Assembly: GCF_001014615.2 (NCBI RefSeq)
Contig: NZ_LBCQ02000007.1
Location: 62,001-126,000 of the forward strand
Direction: 5' to 3'
Length of the DNA stretch: 64,000 nt
From: Aquamicrobium sp. LC103
Lineage (GTDB): Bacteria; Pseudomonadota; Alphaproteobacteria; Rhizobiales; Rhizobiaceae
Positions within the stretch are counted from its first letter, which is position 1; every line of letters starts with the position of its first letter. A program made the position numbers and the translations under genes. The notes beneath the pieces were generated by a model. The model saw only the letters and a list, made by a program, of their open reading frames with translations. It was not told the DNA's origin and did no database searches. This document shows, piece by piece, positions 25,829 through 35,478 of this stretch.

Positions 25829-26503
25829 GTGACGATGGCACAACCAAGCAGCGCGCAGCGCGAACCGTCCATGGAGGAAATCCTCGCGTCGATCCGCAGG
25901 ATCATCGAGGACAGCGATGCCGTGCGCAAAACCGCGGACGAGTTCGGCGATGCGGAACTCGAAGCATCCAATGACGTCGAGGGCGACGTCACGACGTTCC
26001 GCGCCGAGTTCGAAACCGACGCCGAGGCTCCTTCGCCCGCCAGCATGGCCGACATACAGGCGGCGTTGAACGAAAGCGCGTCCGCTTTCGGCGACGCGGA
26101 AGCCAGGCCCGCCGCGGAAATTCATCGCTTCCGCTCGGCGGAGGTCGAACCGGCGATGGAGGCAGCCGCAGAACGTGTCGAGGACGAGCAGGTTTCGCTC
26201 GAGGCCGCGCCTTCCGAGGATGCGCCTTCGTTCGACCTGCCGGCATCCGCGGCGGAGCCGACCGAACCCGCCATCGCTTCCACTGCGAAGCAGTCGATCC
26301 TGTCCGAGCAGACGGGCAAGCAGGTTGCCGCCTCCTTCGGCGAATTGTCGGATGTCTTTGCGGCCAGTCGCCGTCGCAGCTTCGACGAAATGGCCGAGGC
26401 CATGCTGCGTCCGATGCTCCAGGAGTGGCTCGACAACAACCTGCCGACGCTGGTGGAAAAGCTCGTCCGCGAGGAGATAGAGCGGGTCGCTCGCGGCGGG
26501 TAA
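25829..26503 (+). CDS. popZ: PopZ-family polar organizing protein (DUF2497)
   Basis: About 224 residues from GTG 25829, preferred because AGAGG is 7 bases upstream; the ATG two codons later (25835) is the alternative. The N-terminal helix EPSMEEILASIRRIIEDSD is the partner-binding region, the middle (about 40-160) is acidic and Pro/Ala-rich as in PopZ, and the C-terminal helices MLRPMLQEWLDNNLPTLVEK form the oligomerisation domain. PopZ assembles a ribosome-free polar matrix that tethers ParB/centromeres and cell-cycle kinases; in rhizobia it marks the growing pole. Located between tolC and valS as in relatives. Confidence 0.88.
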   Translation: MTMAQPSSAQREPSMEEILASIRRIIEDSDAVRKTADEFGDAELEASNDVEGDVTTFRAEFETDAEAPSPASMADIQAALNESASAFGDAEARPAAEIHRFRSAEVEPAMEAAAERVEDEQVSLEAAPSEDAPSFDLPASAAEPTEPAIASTAKQSILSEQTGKQVAASFGELSDVFAASRRRSFDEMAEAMLRPMLQEWLDNNLPTLVEKLVREEIERVARGG

Positions 26504-26752
26504 TCGCCTTTTCGCAGTCATCGGAAATTGGTCGAAACCGCGTCCGGCACTCGTCGCGATGACGCCCGGCTTTGCGGCCTGGCTGCATCTTCTCGTAAAT
26601 CGCGCGACGGGTGACCTTCAACCGCTGCTCGTAAAGCCTATATTCGCCGGGGATGCCGCCGTTCCTCCTGCCTGGGCCGGCGGCTGTTGACTTGGCTCCG
26701 GCCTTCCGGTTTACACCGTGGCCAAAGCTTCCCCGAATTGCGGATCGTTTCC

Positions 26753-29536
26753 ATGCTTGAGAAGACCTACGACGCGAACGCCGTCGAGCCCAAAATCGCC
26801 AAACGCTGGGAGGACGACGACGCCTTCGCCGCGGGTGCGGGTTCCAAGCCGGGTGCGGAAGCCTTCACGATCGTGATCCCGCCGCCGAACGTCACCGGCT
26901 CCCTCCATATGGGCCACGCGCTCAACAACACGCTCCAGGACATCCTCGTGCGTTTCGAGCGCATGCGCGGCAAGAACGTGCTGTGGCAGCCGGGCATGGA
27001 CCATGCCGGCATCGCGACGCAGATGGTAGTCGAGCGCAGGCTGATGGAGAAGCAGATCCATCGCCGCGACCTCACGCGCGATCAGTTCGTCGACAAGGTC
27101 TGGGAATGGAAGGCCGAATCCGGCGGCATGATCTTCAACCAGTTGAAGCGCCTCGGCGCCTCCTGCGACTGGTCGCGCGAGCGCTTCACCATGGACGAGG
27201 GCCTGTCGAAGGCCGTCATCGAGGTCTTCGTCACGCTTTTCAAGCAGGGGCTGATCTACAAGGACAAGCGTCTGGTCAACTGGGACCCGAAGCTCCTGAC
27301 CGCGATCTCCGACCTCGAGGTCGAGCAGGTCGAGATGAACGGCAACCTCTGGTATTTCCGCTACCCCGTCGAAGGCGTCGCCTATGACGCGGAAGACCCG
27401 GGCACCTACATCACGGTGGCGACGACGCGCCCGGAGACGATGCTGGGAGATACCGGCGTGGCCGTTCATCCCGACGACGAGCGCTACCGCCATCTGATCG
27501 GCAAGAACGTCGTCCTGCCGATCGTCGGCAGGAAGATCCCGATCGTCGCCGACGAATATTCCGATCCGGAAAAGGGCACGGGCGCGGTCAAGATCACGCC
27601 TGCGCACGATTTCAACGACTTCGAAGTCGGGAAGCGGCACAAGCTGCGCGCGATCAACGTGCTCACCGTCGAGGCGGCGATAGACATCAGGGACAATGAG
27701 GACTTCCTCGAAGGCGTCGAGCCGACGCCGCTGCTCGAGGGCGTCTGGAACCGGCTTCACGGGCTCGACCGTTTCGAGGCGCGCAAGCTCGTGGTCGGGA
27801 TCATGGAGGAGGGCGGCTTCCTGGAAAAGGTCGAACCGCACCGCCACACCGTGCCGCATGGCGACCGCGGCGGCGTTCCGATCGAACCGTTCCTGACCGA
27901 CCAGTGGTATGTCGATGCCAAGACGCTTGCTCGTCCGGCGATCGCCTCGGTGCGCGAGGAGCGCACGAAATTCGTGCCGAAGAACTGGGAGAAGACCTAT
28001 TTCGAGTGGATGGAAAACATCCAGCCCTGGTGCGTTTCCCGCCAATTGTGGTGGGGCCATCAGATCCCGGCGTGGTACGGACCCGACGGCCATGTCTTCG
28101 TGGAGAAGACCGAGCAGGAGGCGCTCGACGCCGCGGTCGAATACTATCTCGCGCTAGAGGGCCCCTGGAAGGCCTGGGTCGAGGAGAAGCTGGAGAATTT
28201 CAAGCCGGGCGAGATATTGACCCGCGACGAGGATGTGCTCGACACCTGGTTCTCGTCGGCACTTTGGCCGTTCTCGACGCTCGGCTGGCCGGACGAGACG
28301 CCGGAGCTGAAGACCTACTACCCGACCAGCGTTCTGGTCACCGGCTTCGACATCATTTTCTTCTGGGTCGCCCGGATGATGATGATGAGCCTGCATTTCA
28401 TGGACGAGGAACCATTCCATACGGTCTACGTCCACGCGTTGGTGCGCGACAAGAACGGCGCCAAGATGTCGAAGTCGAAAGGCAACGTCATCGATCCGCT
28501 GCAGCTCATCGACGAGTACGGCGCCGATGCGCTGCGCTTCACGCTCGCCATCATGGCCGCGCAGGGACGCGACGTTAAGCTCGATCCGGCGCGCGTCGCC
28601 GGCTACCGCAATTTCGGCACCAAGCTGTGGAACGCCACCCGCTTCGCCGAGATGAACGGCGTGGCGCGCAACGACGAATTCTGGCTGCAGGACGCCAAGC
28701 TCACCGTCAATCGCTGGATTCTCACCGAGCTCTCGCGCGCGACGCGCGAGGTGACGGAGGCGATCACCTCCTACCGTTTCAACGAGGCGGCTGGCGGGGC
28801 CTACCGCTTCGTCTGGAACCTCTTCTGCGACTGGTATCTGGAGCTGCTGAAGCCGGTCTTCATGGGCGATGACGAGGACGCCAAGGTCGAGAGCCGCGCG
28901 GTCGCCGCCTTCGTCCTCGACGAGATCTACAAGCTCCTTCACCCGATGATGCCGTTCATGACCGAGGAGCTGTGGGCGCATACGGCGGGCGAGGGCAGGG
29001 AGCGCTCGACACTGCTCTGCCATGCGGCCTGGCCGGAACCATCCTTCGAGGACGCGGAAGCCGCGGCCGAGATCAACTGGCTGGTCGAGCTCGTCTCCGG
29101 CATCCGCTCCGTGCGCTCGGAAATGAACGTGCCGCCTGCCGCGATCGCCCCGCTCGTGATCGTCGGCGCCGACGCCAAGACGCGCGAGCGCGTGGCGCGC
29201 CACGAGGCTGCGATCGGTCGCCTGGCGCGGGTCGGCGAAACCAGCTTCGAAACTCAGGCTCCCAAGGCGTCGGCTCAATTCGTGCTCGGCGAGGCGACCG
29301 CCTGCCTGCCCCTCGGCAGCCTGATCGACCTGAAGGCCGAGGAAGCGCGGCTTTCCAAGGAAATCGGCAAGACCGGCGACGAGATCGCCCGCATAGAGAA
29401 GAAGCTCTCCAACGAGAATTTCGTCGCCAAGGCGGCCGAGGAGGTGGTGGAAGCAGAGCGCGAGAAGCTGGCCACGTTCACCGAAGCGCGCGCCAAGCTC
29501 GAAATCGCTCTGTCGCGGGTCCGCGACGTGGAATAG
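26753..29536 (+). CDS. valS: Valyl-tRNA synthetase
   Basis: 927 residues from ATG 26753 (MLEKTYDANAVEPKIAKRW). Class I aminoacyl-tRNA synthetase: HIGH-type motif GSLHMGHALNN near residue 54, editing CP1 domain (TVATTRPETMLGDTGVAVHP), KMSKS motif AKMSKSKGN near 575, anticodon-binding domain, and the ValS-specific C-terminal coiled coil (LIDLKAEEARLSKEIGKTGD). It charges tRNA-Val. The 249-base gap after popZ probably holds its promoter; a TTGACT at 26688 is a weak -35 candidate. No T-box is expected or seen. Confidence 0.98.
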   Translation: MLEKTYDANAVEPKIAKRWEDDDAFAAGAGSKPGAEAFTIVIPPPNVTGSLHMGHALNNTLQDILVRFERMRGKNVLWQPGMDHAGIATQMVVERRLMEKQIHRRDLTRDQFVDKVWEWKAESGGMIFNQLKRLGASCDWSRERFTMDEGLSKAVIEVFVTLFKQGLIYKDKRLVNWDPKLLTAISDLEVEQVEMNGNLWYFRYPVEGVAYDAEDPGTYITVATTRPETMLGDTGVAVHPDDERYRHLIGKNVVLPIVGRKIPIVADEYSDPEKGTGAVKITPAHDFNDFEVGKRHKLRAINVLTVEAAIDIRDNEDFLEGVEPTPLLEGVWNRLHGLDRFEARKLVVGIMEEGGFLEKVEPHRHTVPHGDRGGVPIEPFLTDQWYVDAKTLARPAIASVREERTKFVPKNWEKTYFEWMENIQPWCVSRQLWWGHQIPAWYGPDGHVFVEKTEQEALDAAVEYYLALEGPWKAWVEEKLENFKPGEILTRDEDVLDTWFSSALWPFSTLGWPDETPELKTYYPTSVLVTGFDIIFFWVARMMMMSLHFMDEEPFHTVYVHALVRDKNGAKMSKSKGNVIDPLQLIDEYGADALRFTLAIMAAQGRDVKLDPARVAGYRNFGTKLWNATRFAEMNGVARNDEFWLQDAKLTVNRWILTELSRATREVTEAITSYRFNEAAGGAYRFVWNLFCDWYLELLKPVFMGDDEDAKVESRAVAAFVLDEIYKLLHPMMPFMTEELWAHTAGEGRERSTLLCHAAWPEPSFEDAEAAAEINWLVELVSGIRSVRSEMNVPPAAIAPLVIVGADAKTRERVARHEAAIGRLARVGETSFETQAPKASAQFVLGEATACLPLGSLIDLKAEEARLSKEIGKTGDEIARIEKKLSNENFVAKAAEEVVEAEREKLATFTEARAKLEIALSRVRDVE

Positions 29537-29883
29537 ATGCACGAGTAGAGAGTTGAGGCGAATCGGCGCGGAAGAAAACGCGCCGATTTACCTTACGGAA
29601 TACCTCGAAGGGGCGACTTGCCTACTTCGACCGGACGAGTTTCGGGCACTTTTTCGGTCGAATGTTGCCGCAATGCGACAATCTTCTAAAATACAAGCAA
29701 TATCAATGCGTTGTTTGGCCATTGGATGGCTTTTTGTCGCATAGGGAACGCCAAATCGCCTACTCTACCTGAGCCGGCGTCCAAAAGTGACGCAAACAGG
29801 ACTTTTCCAATTCTGACGCTCCATGCATTCTCTTCTTCAATCCGCAGCCATATCGCTGCGCAAGTGGGAGGGGATTTTAATTC
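29537..29883. other. Intergenic region upstream of the FadL-family gene
   Basis: 347 bases between valS and the porin gene. It is AT-richer than its surroundings from about 29640 to 29830. A 63-codon frame at 29553-29744 has no recognisable features or ribosome site and is not annotated. The last bases carry GGGAGGGG 9 bases before the porin ATG. It presumably contains the porin promoter; no convincing -35/-10 pair could be fixed. Confidence 0.5.
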
Positions 29884-31026
29884 ATGAAGAAATTGGGACT
29901 GGCAAAACTGGTTCTGGGCGGCGTTGCTGTTCTTGCCGTTGCCGGCATGGCGAACGCCGGGGGATTTTCGCGGGGCACTGCCGACACCGACATTTTGTAC
30001 GAACCCGGCAATTTCAACATGCGCGCCGGCGTGACGATCGTTAATCCGTCGCGCAAGTTCTCTTCGCATGTCGACCCTGGACTGGTCGGCAAGAACTACA
30101 CGGACATGTACGCGGTTCCGTCGGTCGCCTTGAAGTTCGGCTTTTTCGATCCGCTGGCCTGCGCCGGAACCTATGTTCAGGCTTACGGCGGCGACGTGAA
30201 CTATGAAGGTCGCCTTACGCCGGGCAAGCTGAAGGAAGAATTCACCGTCGACGAATTCGGCGTGACCTGCTCGGTCAAGTTCAATGTCGGCAAGGGCAAT
30301 CTTCACCTCATCGGCGGCGGCTTCGTCGAGCAGTTCAACTACGACCGCACCAATTTCTTTTCTCCTCTCCTTCCCAACGGCACGCTGGAACTGTCGGGAT
30401 CCGACGGCGGCTATCGCATAGGCGTCGGCTACGAGATTCCCGAGATCGCCCTTCGCGCGCAGCTCATGTACCGGAGCGGCACCAGCTACGGTGCTTCCGG
30501 AACGCTGTCGCTGCCTGGGCCTCTGGTCGGAGCGCCTCCGGGAGTGATGGTTCCGATCGATGCCGTCGGCGAGGGCAATCTGCCGCAAAGCGTGAAGTTC
30601 GATTTCCAGACCGGCATCGCGCCGGGATGGCTGGCGCTGGCCAGCATCAAATGGACCGACTGGAGCGTCCAGGAAGCGCTTGTCGTCAGGAACGCCGCGA
30701 ACGGATCCATCATCTCCTTGGATCCATATAACTGGAAGGACGGCTGGACCATCACTGCCGGTGTCGGGCACGCATTCAACGACCGTGTCTCCGGCCTTGT
30801 CGCCGTCACCTGGGACCAGGGCGTGAGCACCGGTTACGATCATTCCAGCGACACCTGGACGCTTTCCACCGGCGCTTCCGTCAAGGACAATCTGGGCGGC
30901 GAGTTCCGGGCCGGCCTCGGCCTGTCCTATCTGACTTCCAAGTCGGCTCCGCTGGCCCCTGAGCCGAGCTCCGTCGACAGCGGCTGGGCTTTCGCCGTCA
31001 ATGGCGGGTACAAGTTCACCTGGTAG
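29884..31026 (+). CDS. FadL/OmpP1-family outer membrane transporter
   Basis: 380 residues. Signal peptide at 1-25 (KLVLGGVAVLAVAGMANA, then GGFSRGTADTDILYEPGNFN). The mature N-terminus with GTADTD-Y-P is the hatch region of FadL-type barrels, followed by about 14 alternating amphipathic strands (YRIGVGYEIPEIALRAQLMY, ALASIKWTDWSVQEALVV, WTITAGVGHAFNDRVSGLVA) and a C-terminal aromatic residue, ending KFTW, typical of outer-membrane barrels. FadL proteins take up long-chain fatty acids or other hydrophobic compounds, including aromatics. Monocistronic, closed by a strong hairpin terminator. Confidence 0.88.
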   Translation: MKKLGLAKLVLGGVAVLAVAGMANAGGFSRGTADTDILYEPGNFNMRAGVTIVNPSRKFSSHVDPGLVGKNYTDMYAVPSVALKFGFFDPLACAGTYVQAYGGDVNYEGRLTPGKLKEEFTVDEFGVTCSVKFNVGKGNLHLIGGGFVEQFNYDRTNFFSPLLPNGTLELSGSDGGYRIGVGYEIPEIALRAQLMYRSGTSYGASGTLSLPGPLVGAPPGVMVPIDAVGEGNLPQSVKFDFQTGIAPGWLALASIKWTDWSVQEALVVRNAANGSIISLDPYNWKDGWTITAGVGHAFNDRVSGLVAVTWDQGVSTGYDHSSDTWTLSTGASVKDNLGGEFRAGLGLSYLTSKSAPLAPEPSSVDSGWAFAVNGGYKFTW

Positions 31027-31055
31027 GTGCAAAGGTTAACGTCGGGGGACGTAAA

Positions 31056-31100
31056 GCGGCTGCCTTTCGATGAAAATCGGAGGCGGCCGCAGCCTTTTTG
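31056..31100 (+). terminator. Long intrinsic terminator after the FadL-family gene
   Basis: GCGGCTGCC pairs with GGCGGCCGC (one wobble), and inside it TTCGAT pairs with ATCGGA around a GAAA loop, giving a 15-base-pair bulged stem followed by AGCCTTTTT. It lies 30 bases after the stop. Confidence 0.85.
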
Positions 31101-31176
31101 GAACCTCCGCGCAAGGTGTCGTTGCCGCGCCCGACGACGGGAAAAGATGGGACGAACGGCGTAAACGCCCGTTTGC

Positions 31177-31207
31177 CCCTTGAAAAAGCGCGCTTTCTCT
31201 CGCAAAT
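31177..31207 (+). promoter_or_regulatory. Candidate RpoH-type (or sigma-70) promoter of terC
   Basis: CCCTTGAA, 17 bases, GCAAAT resembles the rhizobial RpoH consensus CNCTTGAA-N17-CCANAT with one mismatch; TTGAAA-N17-CAAATA would also serve as a sigma-70 promoter. Transcription would begin near 31213, leaving a roughly 100-base leader before terC. The consensus is recalled, not computed. Confidence 0.4.
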
Positions 31208-31311
31208 ATATGGGCGTCACCCGGGCCGGGCCCCTCTGGCAGGCGAGGCGTCGCCTGTGATGTCGGACCGATCGACGATGCGCGGACGCAGCGCTACCGA
31301 AACGCTCCCCA

Positions 31312-32283
31312 ATGATAGAACATGAGTGGCTTTGGCCCGGCTTTTTGGCGTTCGTCGCCATCATCCTCTTTTTCGACCTCTTCGTCCTCCACCGCAAAGA
31401 CCATGTGATCTCGACGCGTGAAGCGTTGTTCACCGTCGGTGGCTATGTCTCGCTCGCCATGATCTTCGCGGCGGGCGTCTTCTATTTCGCCGGTCCGCAG
31501 CGCGGTTCGGAGTTCCTGACGGGCTATCTCGTCGAGCAGGCTTTGTCGCTCGACAACATCTTCGTCATCGCGCTGATTTTCGCCTATTTCCAGGTGCCGC
31601 AGGAAGCGCAGTACCGGGTTCTCTTCTACGGCATCGTCGGTGCCATCGTCATGCGCCTGTCGCTGATCATACCGGGCGTGAAGCTGGTCGATCAGTTCTT
31701 CTTCATCGGCATGGCGCTGGGCGCGCTGCTCATCTTCTCCGGCTACAAGATGATGACGTCCGGCGACGAGATGATCGATCCCGGCGAGAGCCGCGTCGTG
31801 AAGTTCCTCAAGCGCACCGGTCGCGTCACCGAGGAGTATCACGGCTCGAAATTCCTCATCAAACGCAACGGCCTGCTCTACATGACGCCGCTCTTCGTGG
31901 TGCTCGTGACGGTGGAGCTGACCGACCTCGTTTTCGCGATCGACTCGATCCCCGCGGTGCTGGCGATCTCCAACGATCCCTTCATCGTCTTCTCCTCGAA
32001 CGTCTTCGCTATCATGGGTCTGCGCGCGCTCTTCTTCGTGCTCTCGGGCATGATGCGTGAATTCCGGTATCTGAAGACCGGGCTTTCGCTGGTGCTGATC
32101 TTCATCGGCTTCAAAATGCTGATGGCGCATTGGTACAAGATACCGTCCGTCTTCGCGCTCGGCGTTACGGCGGCGCTGATCATCGGCTCCGTGCTTCTGT
32201 CGATTCTCCTCAAGGAGAAGGCGGACGAGGAGGGCGTCGTGGATAAAACGCCCGAGGAAGAGGCCGCCGAACTCAGGCGCTAG
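31312..32283 (+). CDS. TerC-family integral membrane protein
   Basis: 323 residues with about nine membrane helices. TerC marks are FFDLFVLHRKDHVISTREAL, EQALSLDNIFVIALIFAYF (first acidic ion-site helix) and VELTDLVFAIDSIPAVLAIS (second), with a cytoplasmic loop at about 145-180 and an acidic C-terminal tail. Relatives such as Alx and MeeF export manganese and protect from metal or alkaline stress; others were named for tellurite resistance. The start codon has no clear Shine-Dalgarno sequence, and a structured leader precedes it. Ends before a perfect 14-base-pair hairpin. Confidence 0.9.
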   Translation: MIEHEWLWPGFLAFVAIILFFDLFVLHRKDHVISTREALFTVGGYVSLAMIFAAGVFYFAGPQRGSEFLTGYLVEQALSLDNIFVIALIFAYFQVPQEAQYRVLFYGIVGAIVMRLSLIIPGVKLVDQFFFIGMALGALLIFSGYKMMTSGDEMIDPGESRVVKFLKRTGRVTEEYHGSKFLIKRNGLLYMTPLFVVLVTVELTDLVFAIDSIPAVLAISNDPFIVFSSNVFAIMGLRALFFVLSGMMREFRYLKTGLSLVLIFIGFKMLMAHWYKIPSVFALGVTAALIIGSVLLSILLKEKADEEGVVDKTPEEEAAELRR

Positions 32284-32325
32284 AAAGCCTTTTTCCGGCG
32301 CCCTCGGGCGCCATCGAGAACATGA

Positions 32326-32356
32326 AACAAGCCGCGATGCCCCATCGCGGCTTGTT
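32326..32356. terminator. Perfect hairpin after terC
   Basis: AACAAGCCGCGATG and CATCGCGGCTTGTT form a 14-base-pair stem with a CCC loop. The outer A/T pairs give a short T-run on either strand. It lies 42 bases after the terC stop and should end its transcript. Confidence 0.85.
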
Positions 32357-32519
32357 GCGTTTCGGCAACACATTCTCTGCCACTAATGCGCTATACCGTG
32401 CCGGGGGACCGACTGCCTACTTCCCGCCATAAACACGGCGCACCTCGAAGACCTCTTCGACAAAGTGCCGGATATTGCTCGTCGAAGGGGGAGCCGCGTT
32501 GCCTGCGGCGAGGACGATT

Positions 32520-34244
32520 ATGGACGCAAAAGCGATTTCAAAAGCCAATTTGCCGAGCCGTCATGTGACGGTTGGTCCGGCGCGCGCTCCGCATCGCTCC
32601 TACCTCTACGCAATGGGCCTTTCGGAGGCCGAGATCGCCCAGCCGCTGATCGGCGTGGCGAGCTGCTGGAACGAGGCGGCGCCCTGCAACATCTCGCTGA
32701 TGCGTCAGGCCCAGGTGGTCAAGAAGGGCGTCGCGGCGGCAAACGGCACGCCGCGCGAATTCTGTACCATCACCGTCACCGACGGCATCGCCATGGGCCA
32801 TCAGGGCATGAAGGCCTCGCTGGTTTCGCGCGACGTGATCGCCGATTCCGTCGAACTCACCATGCGCGGCCACTGCTATGACGGCCTTGTGGGCCTCGCC
32901 GGCTGCGACAAGTCCCTGCCGGGCATGATGATGGCGATGGTTCGCCTCAACGTGCCGTCGGTCTTCATCTATGGCGGCTCGATCCTTCCGGGCAGCTATC
33001 GCGGCCGCCAGATCACCGTCCAGGACGTTTTCGAGGCGGTCGGCCAGCACTCCGTCGGCGCGATCAGCGACGAGGACCTGTTGGAGGTCGAGCAGGCCGC
33101 TTGCCCGTCGGCCGGTTCCTGCGGGGCGCAGTTCACCGCAAACACGATGGCGACCGTCGCCGAGGCGATCGGCCTGGCGTTGCCTTATTCCTGCGGCGCA
33201 CCGGCGCCCTACGAGATGCGCGACCGCTTCAACTACGCCAGCGGCGAGAAGGTGATGGAGCTCATCGCCAAAAACATTCGCCCGCGCGACATCGTCACCC
33301 GCAGGGCGCTGGAGAATGCGGCCGCGGTCGTCGCCGCCACCGGCGGCTCCACCAATGGCGCGCTGCACCTGCCGGCGATCGCGCACGAGGCTGGCATCGA
33401 GTTCGATCTCTTCGACGTCGCCGAGATTTTCAGGAAAACGCCCTATATCGCCGATCTGAAACCCGGCGGCAGATATGTCGCCAAGGACATGTTCGAGGCC
33501 GGCGGCATTCCGCTCCTGATGAAGACGCTGCTCGATCACGGCTATCTCCACGGCGACTGCATGACGGTGACCGGCCGTACTCTTGCCGAAAATATGGAGA
33601 AGATAGCCTGGAACGATGCGCAGGATGTCGTCTACCCGGCCGACAAGCCGATCAGCAGAACCGGCGGCGTTGTCGGTCTGAAGGGCAATCTGGCTCCTGA
33701 AGGCGCGATCGTGAAGGTTGCCGGGATGAAGAACCTGAAGTTCACCGGTCCGGCGCGATGCTTCGATTCCGAAGAGGCGTGTTTCGAGGCCGTGACGAAC
33801 AGGACCTACAAGGAAGGCGAGGTTCTCGTCATTCGTTACGAGGGCCCGAAGGGCGGCCCGGGCATGCGTGAAATGCTCGCCACGACCGCCGCGCTCTACG
33901 GACAGGGCATGGGCGACAAGGTGGCGCTGATCACGGATGGGCGCTTCTCCGGCGCGACCCGCGGCTTCTGCATCGGCCATGTCGGGCCGGAAGCGGCCGT
34001 TGGCGGCCCGATCGGCCTTCTCGGGGATGGGGATATCATCACGATCGATGCCGTCGAGGGCACGATCGACGTGGCGCTCGGCGAGGATGAACTGGCTGCC
34101 CGCCGGACGGAATGGAAGCCGCGCCAGACCGACTATCAGTCGGGCGCGATATGGAAATATGCGCAGACCGTCGGATCCGCCCGCTTCGGCGCGGTGACGC
34201 ATCCCGGTGGAGCGAAAGAAACACACTGCTATGCGGACGTTTGA
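32520..34244 (+). CDS. ilvD: Dihydroxy-acid dehydratase
   Basis: 574 residues from ATG 32520 ([20 protein letters not shown]). IlvD/Edd family: cluster cysteines in [27 protein letters not shown] and [16 protein letters not shown], and the C-terminal [20 protein letters not shown]. It dehydrates 2,3-dihydroxy-isovalerate and dihydroxy-methylvalerate in valine and isoleucine synthesis, using an Fe-S cluster and Mg2+. The exoR-like gene starts inside its last 14 bases, so the two genes are co-transcribed at least in part. Confidence 0.95.
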   Translation: MDAKAISKANLPSRHVTVGPARAPHRSYLYAMGLSEAEIAQPLIGVASCWNEAAPCNISLMRQAQVVKKGVAAANGTPREFCTITVTDGIAMGHQGMKASLVSRDVIADSVELTMRGHCYDGLVGLAGCDKSLPGMMMAMVRLNVPSVFIYGGSILPGSYRGRQITVQDVFEAVGQHSVGAISDEDLLEVEQAACPSAGSCGAQFTANTMATVAEAIGLALPYSCGAPAPYEMRDRFNYASGEKVMELIAKNIRPRDIVTRRALENAAAVVAATGGSTNGALHLPAIAHEAGIEFDLFDVAEIFRKTPYIADLKPGGRYVAKDMFEAGGIPLLMKTLLDHGYLHGDCMTVTGRTLAENMEKIAWNDAQDVVYPADKPISRTGGVVGLKGNLAPEGAIVKVAGMKNLKFTGPARCFDSEEACFEAVTNRTYKEGEVLVIRYEGPKGGPGMREMLATTAALYGQGMGDKVALITDGRFSGATRGFCIGHVGPEAAVGGPIGLLGDGDIITIDAVEGTIDVALGEDELAARRTEWKPRQTDYQSGAIWKYAQTVGSARFGAVTHPGGAKETHCYADV

Positions 34245-35043
34245 CGTGTTCAGGGCTGGTTTGTTTTCGGCGGCCGTAGCCGGCGCGCTCGCCGTCGAGC
34301 TGCCGCGCGCTTTCGCGTTCGAACAGACGATCCAGGGCAATTCCGCCGAGCCGCGCAGCCCCTGGGCGGTGTTCCGCTTCGGCTATTCCGCCTATCAGAG
34401 CGGCCACAAGGATCAGGCCGTCGAAGCCTATCGCTACGCGGCCGAGAACGGACAGCTCGGCGCGCGCTGGAAGCTCGCCCGCATGTATGCCGAGGGCGAC
34501 GGCGTCGCGCGCAACGACTACGAAGCGTTCAAGTTCTTCCAGGAGATCGCCCAGCAGGATGTCGAGCCCGGCTCGCCGGAAGAAAGCTACGTTTCCGACG
34601 CTCTCGTGGCGCTCGGCGCCTATGCGCAGGCTGGCATTCCCGGAACGCCGGTGAAGGCCAATCCCCAGGCCGCGCAGGAATATTACATGCGAGCGGCAGC
34701 GACCTATCGCAATCCGGTCGCCCAGTACGAGATCGGCAAGATGTTCCTCCAGGGCGAGGGCGGCATGAAGGCCAGTATCCAGCAGGCCGGCCGCTGGCTG
34801 CAGCTTGCGGCCGAAAAAGGCCATGCCGGCGCGCAGGCCACGCTTGGCAACCTGCTCTTCCAGAGCGGCAAGGTCGTGCGCGGCCTGGCGATGATGACGG
34901 CCGCGCTGGAGCGCGCCGCGCCGACCGATCGGGGCTGGATCCGCAGCATGCAGGAAGAGGCCTTCGCGCTTTCCGAGGAGGCCGACCGCCGCACCGCGAT
35001 CGCGCTTGCCGAGGACATTCTGACGAAGGGCGGCAACCGCTAG
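34231..35043 (+). CDS. exoR: ExoR-like periplasmic Sel1-repeat regulator
   Basis: 270 residues from ATG 34231, with in-frame GTG 34207 as alternative. Signal peptide to about residue 30 (cleavage near PRAFA). Sel1/TPR-like repeats follow: [20 protein letters not shown] with [20 protein letters not shown], then [20 protein letters not shown] and [20 protein letters not shown]. The tail [20 protein letters not shown] matches what I recall of Sinorhizobium ExoR. ExoR binds the sensor ExoS in the periplasm and holds the ExoS/ChvI system off, controlling succinoglycan, flagella and symbiosis; it is degraded at low pH. Neither exoS nor chvI is in this window. Overlap with ilvD by 14 bases. Confidence 0.82.
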   Translation: MRTFDVFRAGLFSAAVAGALAVELPRAFAFEQTIQGNSAEPRSPWAVFRFGYSAYQSGHKDQAVEAYRYAAENGQLGARWKLARMYAEGDGVARNDYEAFKFFQEIAQQDVEPGSPEESYVSDALVALGAYAQAGIPGTPVKANPQAAQEYYMRAAATYRNPVAQYEIGKMFLQGEGGMKASIQQAGRWLQLAAEKGHAGAQATLGNLLFQSGKVVRGLAMMTAALERAAPTDRGWIRSMQEEAFALSEEADRRTAIALAEDILTKGGNR

Positions 35044-35067
35044 CAGGCCGCGCCGCACGAGGCGGCA

Positions 35068-35478
35068 TCAGCTTCGCGGCGAAAACTGCCGGTGCTCCGG
35101 CAAATCGCCGTCGAAGCCTTTCATCAGGGGCAGGCGTTCCTCGACCCAGATGTTGTCGAGAGCGGTGACGGAACCGGCATCGTCGAGCGTCCCGACCGAC
35201 ACGTCGATCGTGCCGGACCCCCGATAGTCCATGTAGATCTGCGCACCGCAATCCGGGCAGAAGGCGCGCTGCGCCGTCGCCGAGGATCGCCTCGGCCGAG
35301 GCGTGCCGGCGGTCAGGCGGAAAGCCTCCCGGGGCAGGCACACCCAGGTCATGAAGGCCGCACCGGAACTCTTCCGGCACATCGAGCAATGGCAATGAAC
35401 GGCGTAGCGATAAGGCTCGTCGCAGCGATACCGCACGCTGCCGCACAGGCAGCCGCCGGTTATCGCCGCCGACGGCAT
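35068..35478 (-). CDS. GFA/CENP-V domain zinc protein
   Basis: 136 residues. Cysteine pattern of the GFA (glutathione-dependent formaldehyde-activating-like) fold: GGCLCGSVRYRC at residues 8-19, HCHCSMCRKSSGAAF at 28-42, and FCPDCGAQIY near 88. These bind two zinc ions. Despite the family name, most members have no proven activity with S-hydroxymethylglutathione. The ATG overlaps the exonuclease III stop in an ATGA, so it is the second gene of that small operon. Function unknown. Confidence 0.85.
   Translation of the reverse strand: MPSAAITGGCLCGSVRYRCDEPYRYAVHCHCSMCRKSSGAAFMTWVCLPREAFRLTAGTPRPRRSSATAQRAFCPDCGAQIYMDYRGSGTIDVSVGTLDDAGSVTALDNIWVEERLPLMKGFDGDLPEHRQFSPRS

Noticed and set aside
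28154-29542. 462-codon minus-strand frame opposite valS, and a second of 460 codons at 26711-28093
   Set aside because: Both are antisense shadows of GC-rich valS with no ribosome sites or recognisable domains.
29553-29744. 63-codon frame after valS
   Set aside because: No ribosome site, no domain, and a composition unlike the neighbouring genes.
32538-34340. 600-codon minus-strand frame opposite ilvD
   Set aside because: Shadow of the ilvD reading frame; composition is typical of reversed GC-rich codons.
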